Below are positions 36,679-46,566 of a DNA stretch of 64,000 nt, piece after piece. The stretch spans positions 138,773 through 202,772 of the forward strand of contig NVXV01000007.1 in assembly GCA_002734085.1 (NCBI GenBank). The letters run 5' to 3'. The notes beneath the pieces are model-generated. The model had not been told where the DNA came from, ran no database searches, and worked only from the letters and a program-made list of their open reading frames with translations. Position 1 is the stretch's first letter; every line of letters begins with the position of its first letter. The stretch is from Fluviicola sp. (lineage in GTDB: Bacteria > Bacteroidota > Bacteroidia > Flavobacteriales_D > Crocinitomicaceae). The position numbers and the translations under genes were made by a program.

Positions 36679-38013
36679 ATGGAACACGTTGTGATAATTG
36701 GTAATGGAATTTCTGGTGTGACGGCAGCACGTCATATTCGCAAGAATTCGGATAAACGAATTACAATCATTTCTTCTGAAACAAAATATTTCTTTTCAAG
36801 AACAGCTTTGATGTATGTTTATATGGGGCACATGCCTTTCAAAGATACACAACCATACGAACCCAATTTCTGGAAAAAAAATAGAATTGAGCTTGTTCAG
36901 GATATTGTTCTCTCCATTGACTACGATAAAAAAGAACTTTCTTTAAAGGATTCATCACCTATTCAGTACGATCAATTGATTTTAGCTGTAGGTTCTAAAC
37001 CTAATAAATTTGGTTGGAAAGGACAAGACCTTTCTGGGGTGCAAGGTTTGTATTCTAAGAAGGATTTAGACATGATGGAAGAAAACACCAAAGGAATTAC
37101 AGATGCGGTAATTGTTGGTGGAGGTCTGATTGGTGTAGAAATGGCAGAAATGCTATTAACGCGTAATATCAATGTAACATTTTTGATTCGGGAAAATCGA
37201 TTTTGGGGAGGAGTCCTGCCGTTAGAGGATGGATTACTAGTAAAGAACCACCTGAAAAAACATCACGGATTAACACTTAGGTTTGAAGAGGAGTTAGAAG
37301 AGGTTTTACCCGATCAAGAATTAAGAGTAAAGGAAATTATCACAAAAAAAGGAGAGCATATTTCATGTCAGTTTGTTGGGCTTACTGCAGGCGTTCATCC
37401 AAATGTAGATTTTCTGAAAGGAGGAAAACTGGAAGTTGATAAAGGTATTTTAGTGAACTCAGACCTTTCAACAAATATACCCGATGTATATGCTATTGGT
37501 GATTGCGCTCAATTCAAACAAACAAATGGTGAGCGAAAACCAATTGAACAAGTTTGGTATACGGGTAGAATGATGGGAGAAACTTTAGCGCTTACATTAA
37601 CAGGGACACCAACAGATTACAATCCTGGAGTTTGGTTTAACTCTGCTAAGTTTTTTGATTTAGAATATCAAACTTATGGATGGGTGTGGAATGAGTTAAA
37701 AGAAGATGAAGAAGAATTTATTTGGAAGAATGAAGAAAAAGAGTTGCTCTTGCATTTCGTTTTTAATAAGGAATCACATGAGCTGAAAGGAGTAAATACC
37801 TTTGGAATAAGACTCAGGCATGAACTATTCGATAAATGGATAAAGGAAAAAGTATCCATTGAAGAAGTTATAAAAAAACTACGAATGGCAAACTTTGACC
37901 CCGAATTTTATAAGCGATATGAGAAAGAGATCGTGTCAGATTTTAATACTAAATTTTCATCCAATATTCAGTTGGCTAAAAATAAATGGTGGAAAAAAGC
38001 ATTGAACGTATAA
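36679..38013 (+). CDS. FAD-dependent pyridine-nucleotide oxidoreductase
   Basis: This 444-residue protein has an N-terminal FAD-binding motif VVIIGNGISGVTAA (about 4-17), a second dinucleotide motif AVIVGGGLIGVEMAE (about 143-157) for NAD(P), and IPDVYAIGDCAQFK (about 266-279). It belongs to the ferredoxin/rubredoxin-reductase-like group and lacks the CxxxxC redox disulfide of disulfide reductases. An extra C-terminal segment of about 100 residues is of unknown role. It is the first gene of a co-oriented cluster with a polyferredoxin gene 25 bases downstream, which suggests electron transfer to that protein. Confidence 0.85.
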   Translation: MEHVVIIGNGISGVTAARHIRKNSDKRITIISSETKYFFSRTALMYVYMGHMPFKDTQPYEPNFWKKNRIELVQDIVLSIDYDKKELSLKDSSPIQYDQLILAVGSKPNKFGWKGQDLSGVQGLYSKKDLDMMEENTKGITDAVIVGGGLIGVEMAEMLLTRNINVTFLIRENRFWGGVLPLEDGLLVKNHLKKHHGLTLRFEEELEEVLPDQELRVKEIITKKGEHISCQFVGLTAGVHPNVDFLKGGKLEVDKGILVNSDLSTNIPDVYAIGDCAQFKQTNGERKPIEQVWYTGRMMGETLALTLTGTPTDYNPGVWFNSAKFFDLEYQTYGWVWNELKEDEEEFIWKNEEKELLLHFVFNKESHELKGVNTFGIRLRHELFDKWIKEKVSIEEVIKKLRMANFDPEFYKRYEKEIVSDFNTKFSSNIQLAKNKWWKKALNV

Positions 38014-38038
38014 TAAAGTTTAAAACAATACTACAAAT

Positions 38039-39610
38039 ATGTCTACGATAAATCATTCAATAACAGGAGATACTACCACTTTAAATGTGCAACAAAAGTT
38101 AGGTGCCGCAATCGGGATTTTAGGTTTAGTTATATTGTTATTAGCGTCTTTTAATGTTAACTTCCAACCACTTTGGTTATGGTTAACAGTGTCATTGTTA
38201 TCTATAGCAGGAGGAATTATTTGGTACTCCAAAGCTACTTACCAAAATCATCCAGCTGGAATCAAAAACGATGGTGCATTTTTTAGATCTCTCACATCTA
38301 GAGGTCTTTGGGGATATGTTGTAGGAGTATTGTTAACTAGTTTTTATATTATTCTTTATTTCTATCCAGAGTATTTAGGTTTAGTGAAAGGAGAGTCTAA
38401 CACAGGAGTTATAGCTCTTTTCGACCCGTTAAGCAGAGCGCTGAGTGGAAACCCAGCAAGTCAGTGGTTTGTCTACGGTACGCTCTATACAATTGCGATT
38501 TTGTTTTTTGGAATCAAATTCATTATAAAATACCGCCACAGTAAATACCATTTGATTAGAACATGTTCGGTCATGTTTTTTCAACTTGGTTTTGCTTTTC
38601 TAATCCCTGAATTTATGGCAAGGATGAATGGCGACTCTCTTAATCTTCCTTATTATGATCTGAAAAACATTTGGCCTTTGAATTACTACAATTTTGAGCA
38701 ATATAGAGTAGATGGTATGATTAACTCCGGAACAATTGGTTTGGCTTTATTGATTTTTGGCGTTGCTTCTATTTTTATTATTACTCCTATTCTTACTTAT
38801 TTCTATGGGAAACGTTGGTATTGTTCTTGGGTTTGTGGCTGTGGTGGACTTGCAGAAACTGCGGGAGATTCATTTAGACATCTCAGTGATAATTCAAAGC
38901 GAGCCTGGAAAATTGAGCGTTGGTTGATTCACACTATAGTTGTTTTTGTGACGATAATGACAACTGCAGTGATATATTCGTATTTGGGGGATGATACTTC
39001 CAAATATTGGTTTACAAAAACTACTTTTTTACTATCGGTAGGGGGTGTTTTGACGTTCGTTTTTGCATTGGTTTTCATTTTTAAAAGAGACAAACTCCAA
39101 AAAGATGCAAAGTATGGGGCTATTGGATTTTTTGTAGTGATTATGGCTTTAATAGGAATGCATTTTTTCTCCGATACAGAGAATATATTTATGATAGAAA
39201 GTAGGTCACTTAAAAAGTCATATGGATTTTTAATTGGCAGCATATTCTCAGGAGTAGTTGGTACTGGTTTCTATCCAATCCTGGGTAATCGTGCATGGTG
39301 TCGATTTGGTTGTCCAATGGCCGCTATACTTGGTTTTCAACAAAAATTATTTTCTAAATTTAGAATTACAACAAATGGGGGGCAATGTATCTCCTGTGGT
39401 AATTGTTCTACTTACTGCGAAATGGGAATTGACGTTAGGTCTTATGCTCAAAAAGGGCAAAACATTGTCCGTTCTTCTTGTGTAGGATGCGGGGTTTGTT
39501 CATCTGTTTGTCCTAGAGGGGTTTTAAAACTAGAAAACGGTCCAACTGAAGATCGAGTAGATGACAATCCAATTATTATCGGACATGACGGCGCTCCGAA
39601 GCTGAGATAG
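38039..39610 (+). CDS. Membrane polyferredoxin (NapH/NosR-like 4Fe-4S protein)
   Basis: The 523-residue protein has about seven to eight hydrophobic segments. Cysteine motifs occur in order: WYCSWVCGCGG (about 263), WCRFGCPMA (about 421), CISCGNCSTYC and, near the C terminus, SCVGCGVCSSVCP. This is the layout of NapH/NosR/CcoG-type proteins: two CxxxCP-type motifs between helices and two soluble 4Fe-4S clusters. It probably moves electrons across or along the membrane with the FAD oxidoreductase encoded just upstream. Confidence 0.85.
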   Translation: MSTINHSITGDTTTLNVQQKLGAAIGILGLVILLLASFNVNFQPLWLWLTVSLLSIAGGIIWYSKATYQNHPAGIKNDGAFFRSLTSRGLWGYVVGVLLTSFYIILYFYPEYLGLVKGESNTGVIALFDPLSRALSGNPASQWFVYGTLYTIAILFFGIKFIIKYRHSKYHLIRTCSVMFFQLGFAFLIPEFMARMNGDSLNLPYYDLKNIWPLNYYNFEQYRVDGMINSGTIGLALLIFGVASIFIITPILTYFYGKRWYCSWVCGCGGLAETAGDSFRHLSDNSKRAWKIERWLIHTIVVFVTIMTTAVIYSYLGDDTSKYWFTKTTFLLSVGGVLTFVFALVFIFKRDKLQKDAKYGAIGFFVVIMALIGMHFFSDTENIFMIESRSLKKSYGFLIGSIFSGVVGTGFYPILGNRAWCRFGCPMAAILGFQQKLFSKFRITTNGGQCISCGNCSTYCEMGIDVRSYAQKGQNIVRSSCVGCGVCSSVCPRGVLKLENGPTEDRVDDNPIIIGHDGAPKLR

Positions 39611-39654
39611 CTGATAAACTAAATTATGAATTACAAAAATCTGATTTGGTAGGT

Positions 39655-40362
39655 ATGGATAATTCTGATGTTAATCATAAAATCTATGTTGTTATCCCCG
39701 CATTTAACGAAGAAGCCTCTATTGGAAAGGTGATAAATGACATTCCTGCAAATCTGATTGAGGAGGTAATTGTAGTGAGTAATAAGTCAACAGACAATAC
39801 AATCGAAGTAGCAACTAAGGCGGGTGCTATTGTTTTAGAAGAGTATCGACAGGGTTATGGTTGGGCATGTTTGAAAGGTATTGAGTATGCTTATCAACAA
39901 AATGCCACTATTATTGCTTTTTTAGATGGTGATTATTCAGACTACCCCGAACAATTGCATGATGTCCTTCGTCCGATTCTTGAAAATGATATGGATATGG
40001 TGATTGGATCTCGTGCTTTAGGTAATCGAAAAAAAGGTTCGATGACATTTCCACAGGTTTTTGGAAACTGGCTCGCTACAAATTTGTTGAAAATTTTTTA
40101 TAAAGCACATTTTACTGATTTGGGTCCTTTTAGAGCGATAAAAACCAATTCGCTTAAAAAGCTTCATATGTCCGATAAAACCTATGGATGGACGATTGAA
40201 ATGCAAATAAAAGCAGCTCAAAATCGACTAAAATTTTGTGAAATTCCAGTCGATTACAAACCGAGAATTGGTACCTCAAAAGTAAGTGGAACGATAAAAG
40301 GTGCGGTATTGGCAGGAATAAAAATTATCTTTGCAGTGTTTAAATATAAATTTGTTCGGTGA
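39655..40362 (+). CDS. DPM1-like glycosyltransferase family 2
   Basis: The protein has 235 residues. It begins YVVIPAFNEEASIGKVI, with a nucleotide-binding loop and LDGDYSDYPEQL (the DxD motif), then GSRALGNRKKGSM, and ends in a basic hydrophobic segment. This is the pattern of dolichyl- or polyprenyl-phosphate sugar synthases (DPM1, GT2), which load a sugar on a lipid carrier. The lipid-linked sugar is the likely donor for the GT-C gene at 42074. An in-frame TTG at 39646 precedes the ATG at 39655. Confidence 0.85.
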   Translation: MDNSDVNHKIYVVIPAFNEEASIGKVINDIPANLIEEVIVVSNKSTDNTIEVATKAGAIVLEEYRQGYGWACLKGIEYAYQQNATIIAFLDGDYSDYPEQLHDVLRPILENDMDMVIGSRALGNRKKGSMTFPQVFGNWLATNLLKIFYKAHFTDLGPFRAIKTNSLKKLHMSDKTYGWTIEMQIKAAQNRLKFCEIPVDYKPRIGTSKVSGTIKGAVLAGIKIIFAVFKYKFVR

Positions 40363-40456
40363 TATTAGTTGAAAAGCACAGCAGGATTAAGATTCAGAAG
40401 GAGAACCCTTTGAATTTCCAGTATTATCCATCGAAGAAGAAAACAAAAATGAACGC

Positions 40457-42070
40457 ATGAAATTGGGAATCTTGTTACAATCTGTTGTAGGAGAACCAAC
40501 GTGGATGTTTAATTGGGGCGATGCATTTGGCTTTGAACACTACTGGTCTCATCTTTTGGCAAAGTTGATACTGATACTTTATGGTTTCTGTTTGGTGCTT
40601 ATTTTTTTCTATAGCCTTCTTCAACTTTCACTCGCTATTATTTACAAGAAAAACAAGGCTTCAAAAGACAAAGAAAAAGCGCCAGTTCTCGATTTAGAAA
40701 ATGCACCTTATGTTACTGTTCAACTTCCAATGTATAATGAATATTACATTGCAGAAAGAATAATCGAACGTGTAGCGGAATTAGATTATCCCAAAGATAG
40801 ACTGGAAATTCAAGTACTTGATGACTCAACAGATGAAACAGTTGATGTAATTGCTAAAAAAGTAGCAGAAATTAAAGCTTCTCATGGTGTTGATATCAAA
40901 CATATTCACCGGGTAAATAGAGTTGGCTATAAAGCGGGAGCTTTGGATGATGCTCTTGGTGACGCGAAAGGAGAGTTTATTGCCATTTTTGACGTTGATT
41001 TTCTTCCAGACAGAGATTTTTTATTAAAAACAATTCCTCATTTTAAAAATCAGAAAATAGGAGTTGTCCAAACAAGATGGGGTCATATCAATAAAAAATA
41101 TTCCCTGCTTACCGAATTACAAGCATTTGGCTTGAACGGGCACTTTGCCATTGAGCAAGGTGGAAGAAATGCAACAGGACACTATATTAATTTTAATGGT
41201 ACAGGTGGTGTTTGGCGTAAAAGCTGTATTGATTCTGCCGGAGGTTGGGAACACGATACGTTAACTGAAGATTTGGATTTGAGTTATCGAGCACAAATTA
41301 AAGGTTGGGAATTTAAATACCTTGAAAATGTTGTCGCACCAGCCGAGCTTCCAATAACAATGAGTGCTTTGAAAGGTCAGCAACACCGTTGGATGAAAGG
41401 TGGAGCAGAGTGCTTTAGAAAAATAGCATGGAAATTAATTACGACCAAAGGATTAAGGTTGAGTGACCGCATCCATGGTTTATCTCACTTGTTTAACTCT
41501 TCGGTTTTCATTTTCATCTTAATACTAGGGCTTTTAAGCTTACCTGTGTTACACATAAAAGACAGTTTCTCTGATTTAAATTACTTTATTCAATTCGGGA
41601 GCATATTTATTTTGTCTACAATATTTTTGATGTACTATTATTGGAACTCCTACCGTGATAAAACAGGAAATACTGCTCAGTCACTTTTGAGCTTTGTAGT
41701 TAGGTTTTTCCAATTCTTAATCGTTTCGATGGGGCTATCACTGAATAATGCAGTTGCAGTTATAGAAGGTTACTTAGGAATAAAAAGCTCATTTGTTAGA
41801 ACACCGAAGTTCAACGTTTCAGGCAAGACCGATAAAGTCGAAAATAAATATGATAAAAAATCACTTTCTCTTGTAACAATCTTTGAGGGAATTCTTTTTG
41901 TTGTTTTCTTCTTTACAGCAATCAATCGACTGATATATGGTGATATTGGAATGGTTCCTTTCCATTTAATGTTAGCGGCAGGATACGGAATGGTCTTTTT
42001 CTATAGTATAGCCGAAATTCGTCCAGCGCTGTTTAAATTTGCTCCTAAATTCAGTGCAAGTAATGCTTAA
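40457..42070 (+). CDS. Processive-type glycosyltransferase family 2 (cellulose-synthase-like)
   Basis: The 537-residue protein has one N-terminal helix pair (about 33-60) and about four C-terminal helices. GT2 motifs are present: DD at 122-123, DVD at 179-181, TED at 270-272 and QQHRW at 308-312. The QxxRW motif marks glycan-building GT2 enzymes such as cellulose, glucomannan or hyaluronan synthases and ceramide glucosyltransferase. The sugar and acceptor are unknown. It lies 95 bases after the DPM1-like gene and 4 bases before the GT-C gene. Confidence 0.85.
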   Translation: MKLGILLQSVVGEPTWMFNWGDAFGFEHYWSHLLAKLILILYGFCLVLIFFYSLLQLSLAIIYKKNKASKDKEKAPVLDLENAPYVTVQLPMYNEYYIAERIIERVAELDYPKDRLEIQVLDDSTDETVDVIAKKVAEIKASHGVDIKHIHRVNRVGYKAGALDDALGDAKGEFIAIFDVDFLPDRDFLLKTIPHFKNQKIGVVQTRWGHINKKYSLLTELQAFGLNGHFAIEQGGRNATGHYINFNGTGGVWRKSCIDSAGGWEHDTLTEDLDLSYRAQIKGWEFKYLENVVAPAELPITMSALKGQQHRWMKGGAECFRKIAWKLITTKGLRLSDRIHGLSHLFNSSVFIFILILGLLSLPVLHIKDSFSDLNYFIQFGSIFILSTIFLMYYYWNSYRDKTGNTAQSLLSFVVRFFQFLIVSMGLSLNNAVAVIEGYLGIKSSFVRTPKFNVSGKTDKVENKYDKKSLSLVTIFEGILFVVFFFTAINRLIYGDIGMVPFHLMLAAGYGMVFFYSIAEIRPALFKFAPKFSASNA

Positions 42071-42073
42071 ATT

Positions 42074-43417
42074 ATGTTCAAATTCAGTGCCTTAAATTGG
42101 AGTTGGATTGTTCTTTATATTTTAGGTTTAGTTTATTTAAATTATTTCGGGAGTCAAGACCAGTTTACGAGTACACTAATTGTATACGTGGCACTTTTTT
42201 CGATTTACATCTATTTTATTCGAACTAGAGAAAAGCTTGGTGAAAAATCTACCGATCTATTAGCGCTTATTTTCCATGTTGTTCCCTTGTTTGCTATTCC
42301 TGCATTGTCACCTGACGTTTATCGCTTTATTTGGGATGGAGAGGTACTTACACACGGAATTCATCCATATGCTTATACACCGCAAGAGTTAACGGGAGAA
42401 CCATTCTTTCAATCAAGCGCGTATTTAAATTCCTTATTCTCAGAAATTACAGACCTTTCTAGATCTAATTACTCATTATACCCAACGGTCAATCAACTCT
42501 ATTTTATTTTACCAGCACTCATAACTGAAAATAGTATAGCAGCTGTCATTATCATGAAATTATTGGTTTTATCCACAGGTATTCTCGGGTATATTTATTT
42601 AAAAAAGATTTTAAAAAGTTTAAAGTTATCCGTTAGAAATGCATGGATATTAGCCATTAACCCTTTTATAATTATTGAGCTATCAGGTAATTTACACTTT
42701 GAAGGAGTTATGCTTTCGTGGTTATTTATTGCATTTTACTTTGTGCTTACCAAAAAGTGGGTTTTGGCAGCTTTGTTTTGGGCAATTGCGATTAATGTAA
42801 AACTAACCCCCTTGTTATTACTGCCTTTTCTATGGCGTTTTATTGGTTGGAAAGCGGCATCAAAAACATATGCAATGGTGAGTGTATTTTCTGTTTTAAT
42901 ATTAGGAGTTTACCTATGGCCTTCAGTCTTACCTAATTTTTTGAGAAGTATTGAACTGTATTTTAATAACTTCCAATTTAATAGCTCTTTATTCGCCATT
43001 ACAGAATACATATTGTATCCCGTTTATGACTACGAAACGATATTAGTAGTCGGCCCACTGCTTTCTAAAGTCAGTATGATTATCATTTGCTTTGTTGCCA
43101 TTGTCAAACCAATTAAGACAGGTGAGGTGTGGTTTGAAAGAATGTTATGGGGTTATTTAATTTACTTGTTATTTGCTACAACTATTCATCCTTGGTACAT
43201 TGTTTTCCCATTTGGATTATCTATTCTCACAAAGAACTCCTTTATGATAGGCTGGACGTTCCTGATCATGCTAAGTTATGGGTTTTACTCTTTTGAGAAT
43301 GAATTAATCAGTAATGGATTAATAATGCTAGAATATAGTGGACTTTTAATTTTAATATTATTGGATTTGATTTACCGAAAAAAACAACACTTTCTCCAAA
43401 GGTTTTTGAAACTATAG
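42074..43417 (+). CDS. Polyprenol-dependent GT-C glycosyltransferase
   Basis: This 447-residue protein has about ten to eleven hydrophobic segments. The first loop has SPDVYRFIWDGEVLTHGIHPYAYTP (Asp about 81 and Asp about 88, broken: SPDVYRFIWDGE then VLTHGIHPYAYTP), the acidic signature of GT87-like and mannosyltransferase GT-C enzymes. It would use the lipid-linked sugar made by the DPM1-like enzyme at 39655. It follows the GT2 gene after 3 bases and converges on the next gene. Confidence 0.8.
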   Translation: MFKFSALNWSWIVLYILGLVYLNYFGSQDQFTSTLIVYVALFSIYIYFIRTREKLGEKSTDLLALIFHVVPLFAIPALSPDVYRFIWDGEVLTHGIHPYAYTPQELTGEPFFQSSAYLNSLFSEITDLSRSNYSLYPTVNQLYFILPALITENSIAAVIIMKLLVLSTGILGYIYLKKILKSLKLSVRNAWILAINPFIIIELSGNLHFEGVMLSWLFIAFYFVLTKKWVLAALFWAIAINVKLTPLLLLPFLWRFIGWKAASKTYAMVSVFSVLILGVYLWPSVLPNFLRSIELYFNNFQFNSSLFAITEYILYPVYDYETILVVGPLLSKVSMIIICFVAIVKPIKTGEVWFERMLWGYLIYLLFATTIHPWYIVFPFGLSILTKNSFMIGWTFLIMLSYGFYSFENELISNGLIMLEYSGLLILILLDLIYRKKQHFLQRFLKL

Positions 43418-43418
43418 C

Positions 43419-43988
43419 TTACCTAAGTGATTTGTAATGTTTAATCCATTCAGGATTCATTACGTCTTTGAGTAATTTAAAAAAACTAGTATCTGAAAAA
43501 TAATCCTGGTCGTAACCTCGAACTCCATATCTATTGTAAATGTATTTCTGTTGTTTTAGTGAGGGTTTATACTCTCCGTTACTCCAACCTTCTTCTTTTC
43601 CTTGTTTCATTGGATGATATTGAAAGCGTACCTTCCACAGTGAATCAAAAGCTGCACCATAATCAATGATATCACCATTTTCTAAAGTGTCTTCATAAAA
43701 GTCATTTTCTTTAAAGAAGTCATGAAATTTAGTAGTTCTGGGTATTGGCCATCTTCCCGTTCCTATTTTTACCAACTCCTCTTTACTAATGGGTTGTTTT
43801 CCCATTAGACGATTGTTTTTGTAAAAGAACAATGCATATTGCGTGATACCTCCTGTAGGAAGTATTCCAATCTTTACACCAAACTTGAGGTCGCTTGAAG
43901 GATCTAAGACAGTATGTTGTTGAGGAACATTGCTGGTAAATACAACAAGTACGATCAGAAGAATACAATATGCAACTAATTTTTTCAT
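43419..43988 (-). CDS. Uncharacterised exported protein
   Basis: This 189-residue protein has an N-terminal hydrophobic signal or anchor (about 4-20) and a soluble body with many aromatic residues (KYIYNRYGVRGYDQDYF). No family was recognised. It converges on the GT-C gene with only one base between the stop codons. Its position between DUF6089 and the glycosyltransferases is not explained by context. Confidence 0.55.
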   Translation of the reverse strand: MKKLVAYCILLIVLVVFTSNVPQQHTVLDPSSDLKFGVKIGILPTGGITQYALFFYKNNRLMGKQPISKEELVKIGTGRWPIPRTTKFHDFFKENDFYEDTLENGDIIDYGAAFDSLWKVRFQYHPMKQGKEEGWSNGEYKPSLKQQKYIYNRYGVRGYDQDYFSDTSFFKLLKDVMNPEWIKHYKSLR

Positions 43989-44069
43989 TAAGGTTTAACA
44001 AAATGATTAGTATATTCATCTACAATTAATGAATTCTACTTATAAATTTACGATTTTTTGATGAATTAG

Positions 44070-44912
44070 TTACTTTGACTTATAGAAGCAATCATCTGGG
44101 TTTCCAAGTGAAAAGGTAAACATAACTCCAAACATGCTATACCAGTCTTTTGTAGCGCTATTTCCTCGACTACCTGACATTTGAAGAGTTGATGTAGAGG
44201 GATCAGATAATCGAGAGGCGATACTTCCATTCTCTTGTGCAAGAAGTTCTGCATCGACATATTTACCACCTACATCATCAAGATAGTCTGTAAATGTTTT
44301 ACGCAATCCGTATTCAAAGGAAACTGCGGCTTTTTCACCTAAATTTAATTTAAACCCAACACCAAAAGGGACTACTAATTGAGTAAGAGAGTAAGGATCT
44401 TTTTGAGATAAGGAGCTACCTTGCCCTTCTGTTCCTATGGGTTGAAGATCTACTAACTCATTATTGAATTTTGTTTGAGGATTCATTCTAAAAACACCAA
44501 TATCAATATATAAGTATGGAGAGAAAAAATATTTATCGTTTCCCAGTTTATAATTTAGATAATTGAACTCTAATCCTCCAGCGACTTCCCAGATTTCAGA
44601 TTGAAATGATAAATTTCTTTGTTGTTGTATCGATGAAGAAGCATCTGAGTCGTAAGCTTCAACTTTTCCGTATCTAACTCCTCCTCGAATGGCAATTCGC
44701 GAATTTACATAATAACGATACAAAACTCCGCCAGACAATTTTGTTCTTCTAAAGTGGGCGTATTTATTGAGGTCTCCAATATAATAGCTTCCACCAACCA
44801 TAAAGCCAAAAGAAGAACGAGATCTAAAGTTTTCAGACTGTGAGAAACTAACATTACTTAGGATTAAAAATCCTGATATTAAAAGTAGATATTTGGTAAT
44901 ACTATTCTTCAT
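44070..44912 (-). CDS. DUF6089 outer-membrane beta-barrel protein
   Basis: The 280-residue protein has a signal peptide (cleavage near SFSQ, about 25) and alternating strand patterns: FGFMVGGSYYIGDLNKYA, GVLYRYYVNSRIAIRGGVRYG, and a C-terminal GVMFTFSLGN strand. This is the DUF6089 porin-like family of Bacteroidetes, usually located beside NAD kinase and CBS genes, as here. A TTG at 44921 is an alternative start; ATG at 44912 is preferred. Role: surface barrel of unknown cargo. Confidence 0.85.
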   Translation of the reverse strand: MKNSITKYLLLISGFLILSNVSFSQSENFRSRSSFGFMVGGSYYIGDLNKYAHFRRTKLSGGVLYRYYVNSRIAIRGGVRYGKVEAYDSDASSSIQQQRNLSFQSEIWEVAGGLEFNYLNYKLGNDKYFFSPYLYIDIGVFRMNPQTKFNNELVDLQPIGTEGQGSSLSQKDPYSLTQLVVPFGVGFKLNLGEKAAVSFEYGLRKTFTDYLDDVGGKYVDAELLAQENGSIASRLSDPSTSTLQMSGSRGNSATKDWYSMFGVMFTFSLGNPDDCFYKSK

Positions 44913-44950
44913 TGAGCTCAATTATAACGATAGATTCAAAGAATTATTGC

Positions 44951-45832
44951 TTAATCATTGCGTTGGTCAATCCCCCACATCATTTTGTTACGGATTGTGT
45001 CTAAAAAGTTATTTTCTTGAAACTTGATCACATTAATCATGAAATCTGCTTTGAAAAGTTCAACTTCAGCACCATTTTTCACTGACTTTGAATGAGAGTC
45101 TAGGGTTAGTAAATATTTACGATCCCTACCCTCAACGGTTAGTTTTATGGGCATATGATCAGGTACAACAACCGGTCGAACATTTAAGTTGTGTGGTGCA
45201 ATGGGAGTGAGAATGTGCACAGCACACCCCGGTGTGATAATTGGTCCTCCACAACTCAATGAGTAGGCTGTAGATCCCGTCGGAGTTCCAACAATTAATC
45301 CATCCGCCCAATATGAGTTCAGGTATTTACCATCTAAGGTTGCATGAACTGTTATCATTGAAGAAGTATCTTTTTTATGAACAGCCAATTCGTTGAGTGC
45401 TAAATTATCTTCTCCGTAAATATTGTCCTCAGTTTCAACTCTTAGCAGTGATCTTTTTTGAAATTCAAAATCTTTATTAATAACTCTATCTAATGTTTTG
45501 TCGAAGTCTTCTGTGCTCGTGTTTGCTAAAAACCCTAAACGTCCAGTATTAATACCAATAATTGGGACACCACTAGAGCGAATGTAACTAACGGTCTTTA
45601 AGAATGTTCCGTCTCCACCAATACTTACAGCTAAATCAATTCCAGTTTTGAAATCTTTGAATGAATCGAAAGTATCACAGGAATGAGCAATACCTATTTT
45701 TTTAATAAGTTGTTCTTTAAAGTGTTTTTCGATAATAGGATTCCATCCCAATTCTTCTAAGTGCTTGAAAAAGCCTTTAAAAAAATCAATTTCATGCTTG
45801 AGTATTTTTCTAGAATATATAGCTATGTTCAT
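44951..45832 (-). CDS. nadK: NAD kinase
   Basis: The 293-residue NAD kinase phosphorylates NAD to NADP with ATP. The family motifs are GGDGTFLKT (72-80), INTGRLGFL (94-102) and GTPTGSTAYSLSCGGPII (near 183). It is cytoplasmic. Two bases separate it from the upstream CBS gene, and DUF6089 follows 38 bases after its stop codon, so the three probably form one unit. Confidence 0.95.
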   Translation of the reverse strand: MNIAIYSRKILKHEIDFFKGFFKHLEELGWNPIIEKHFKEQLIKKIGIAHSCDTFDSFKDFKTGIDLAVSIGGDGTFLKTVSYIRSSGVPIIGINTGRLGFLANTSTEDFDKTLDRVINKDFEFQKRSLLRVETEDNIYGEDNLALNELAVHKKDTSSMITVHATLDGKYLNSYWADGLIVGTPTGSTAYSLSCGGPIITPGCAVHILTPIAPHNLNVRPVVVPDHMPIKLTVEGRDRKYLLTLDSHSKSVKNGAEVELFKADFMINVIKFQENNFLDTIRNKMMWGIDQRND

Positions 45833-45834
45833 GA

Positions 45835-46497
45835 TTATATATTGAGGTATTTCATCAATTCATCATATCGGTTTTTTAGATCTTCATGATGACTATTTCT
45901 CTGAAAACTTGCTTTAATTTGATAGTCGTAACGCTCTAGTGCACGAATGACTCTTCCGAGTTCAACAAGATTGATTTTTAAGGTCAGCTCTAGTTTTCTT
46001 GAACTAGGATTTGATGTGATAAAAGAACTTAATACTTTGGCGTTCTCACTTTCAATAATTTGTGAAATATGAGAAAGAGAATAGTCCACATTATTCATTT
46101 CTAATACTATAATTCCTCCAGTTTCTTTGATGCTACTTGTATTAGCAACTCTTTGCATCAATTCAACAATACTAATACAGCCCAAGTAATTTTCCTCGTC
46201 ATCCAAAACAGGAACAACAGAGACATGGGCGTCAGAGGACATAGCGAGAACTTCATAAATATGAGATATTCCTTTCACGTATGGTCTCGGTAAATGCGTA
46301 AACAACTCATGTAAGGTTTTCGATAAGTCATTCTTATCTAGTAAGTCGTTTTCTGATAGTAGGCCTACAAAATTTTCACCTTTTAGAACAGGTAAGTGAT
46401 TCACTTTAAACTCATCCATCCATTGCAGGGCTACTTCTCCTGTATCCGTGTGTTTCAACGGGGGAATTTCTTCAGATATTAATTCTATTGCTATCAT
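45835..46497 (-). CDS. CBS domain protein
   Basis: The 220-residue protein has two CBS motifs (about 1-55 and about 75-120) and a C-terminal ACT-like region (about 140-205; IVLEMNNVDYSLSHISQII, RKLELTLKINL). CBS pairs bind adenine nucleotides and often sense energy state. The start is set at the ATG at 46497; an upstream TTG (46551) would add 18 residues. It is the first gene of the CBS-nadK-DUF6089 unit, divergent from pdxJ. Confidence 0.85.
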   Translation of the reverse strand: MIAIELISEEIPPLKHTDTGEVALQWMDEFKVNHLPVLKGENFVGLLSENDLLDKNDLSKTLHELFTHLPRPYVKGISHIYEVLAMSSDAHVSVVPVLDDEENYLGCISIVELMQRVANTSSIKETGGIIVLEMNNVDYSLSHISQIIESENAKVLSSFITSNPSSRKLELTLKINLVELGRVIRALERYDYQIKASFQRNSHHEDLKNRYDELMKYLNI

Positions 46498-46535
46498 TGT
46501 CTTCTGCCAAAGTAGTAATTCTACTTTAATGTATA

Positions 46536-46543
46536 TAACTTTG
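46536..46543 (+). promoter_or_regulatory. -7 box of pdxJ
   Basis: TAACTTTG matches TAnnTTTG and lies 23 bases before the pdxJ ATG in a 69-base divergent gap shared with the CBS gene. No good -33 TTG at the usual spacing is visible. Confidence 0.5.
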
Positions 46544-46566
46544 TGGGACAAAATTAGTTTAAAAGA

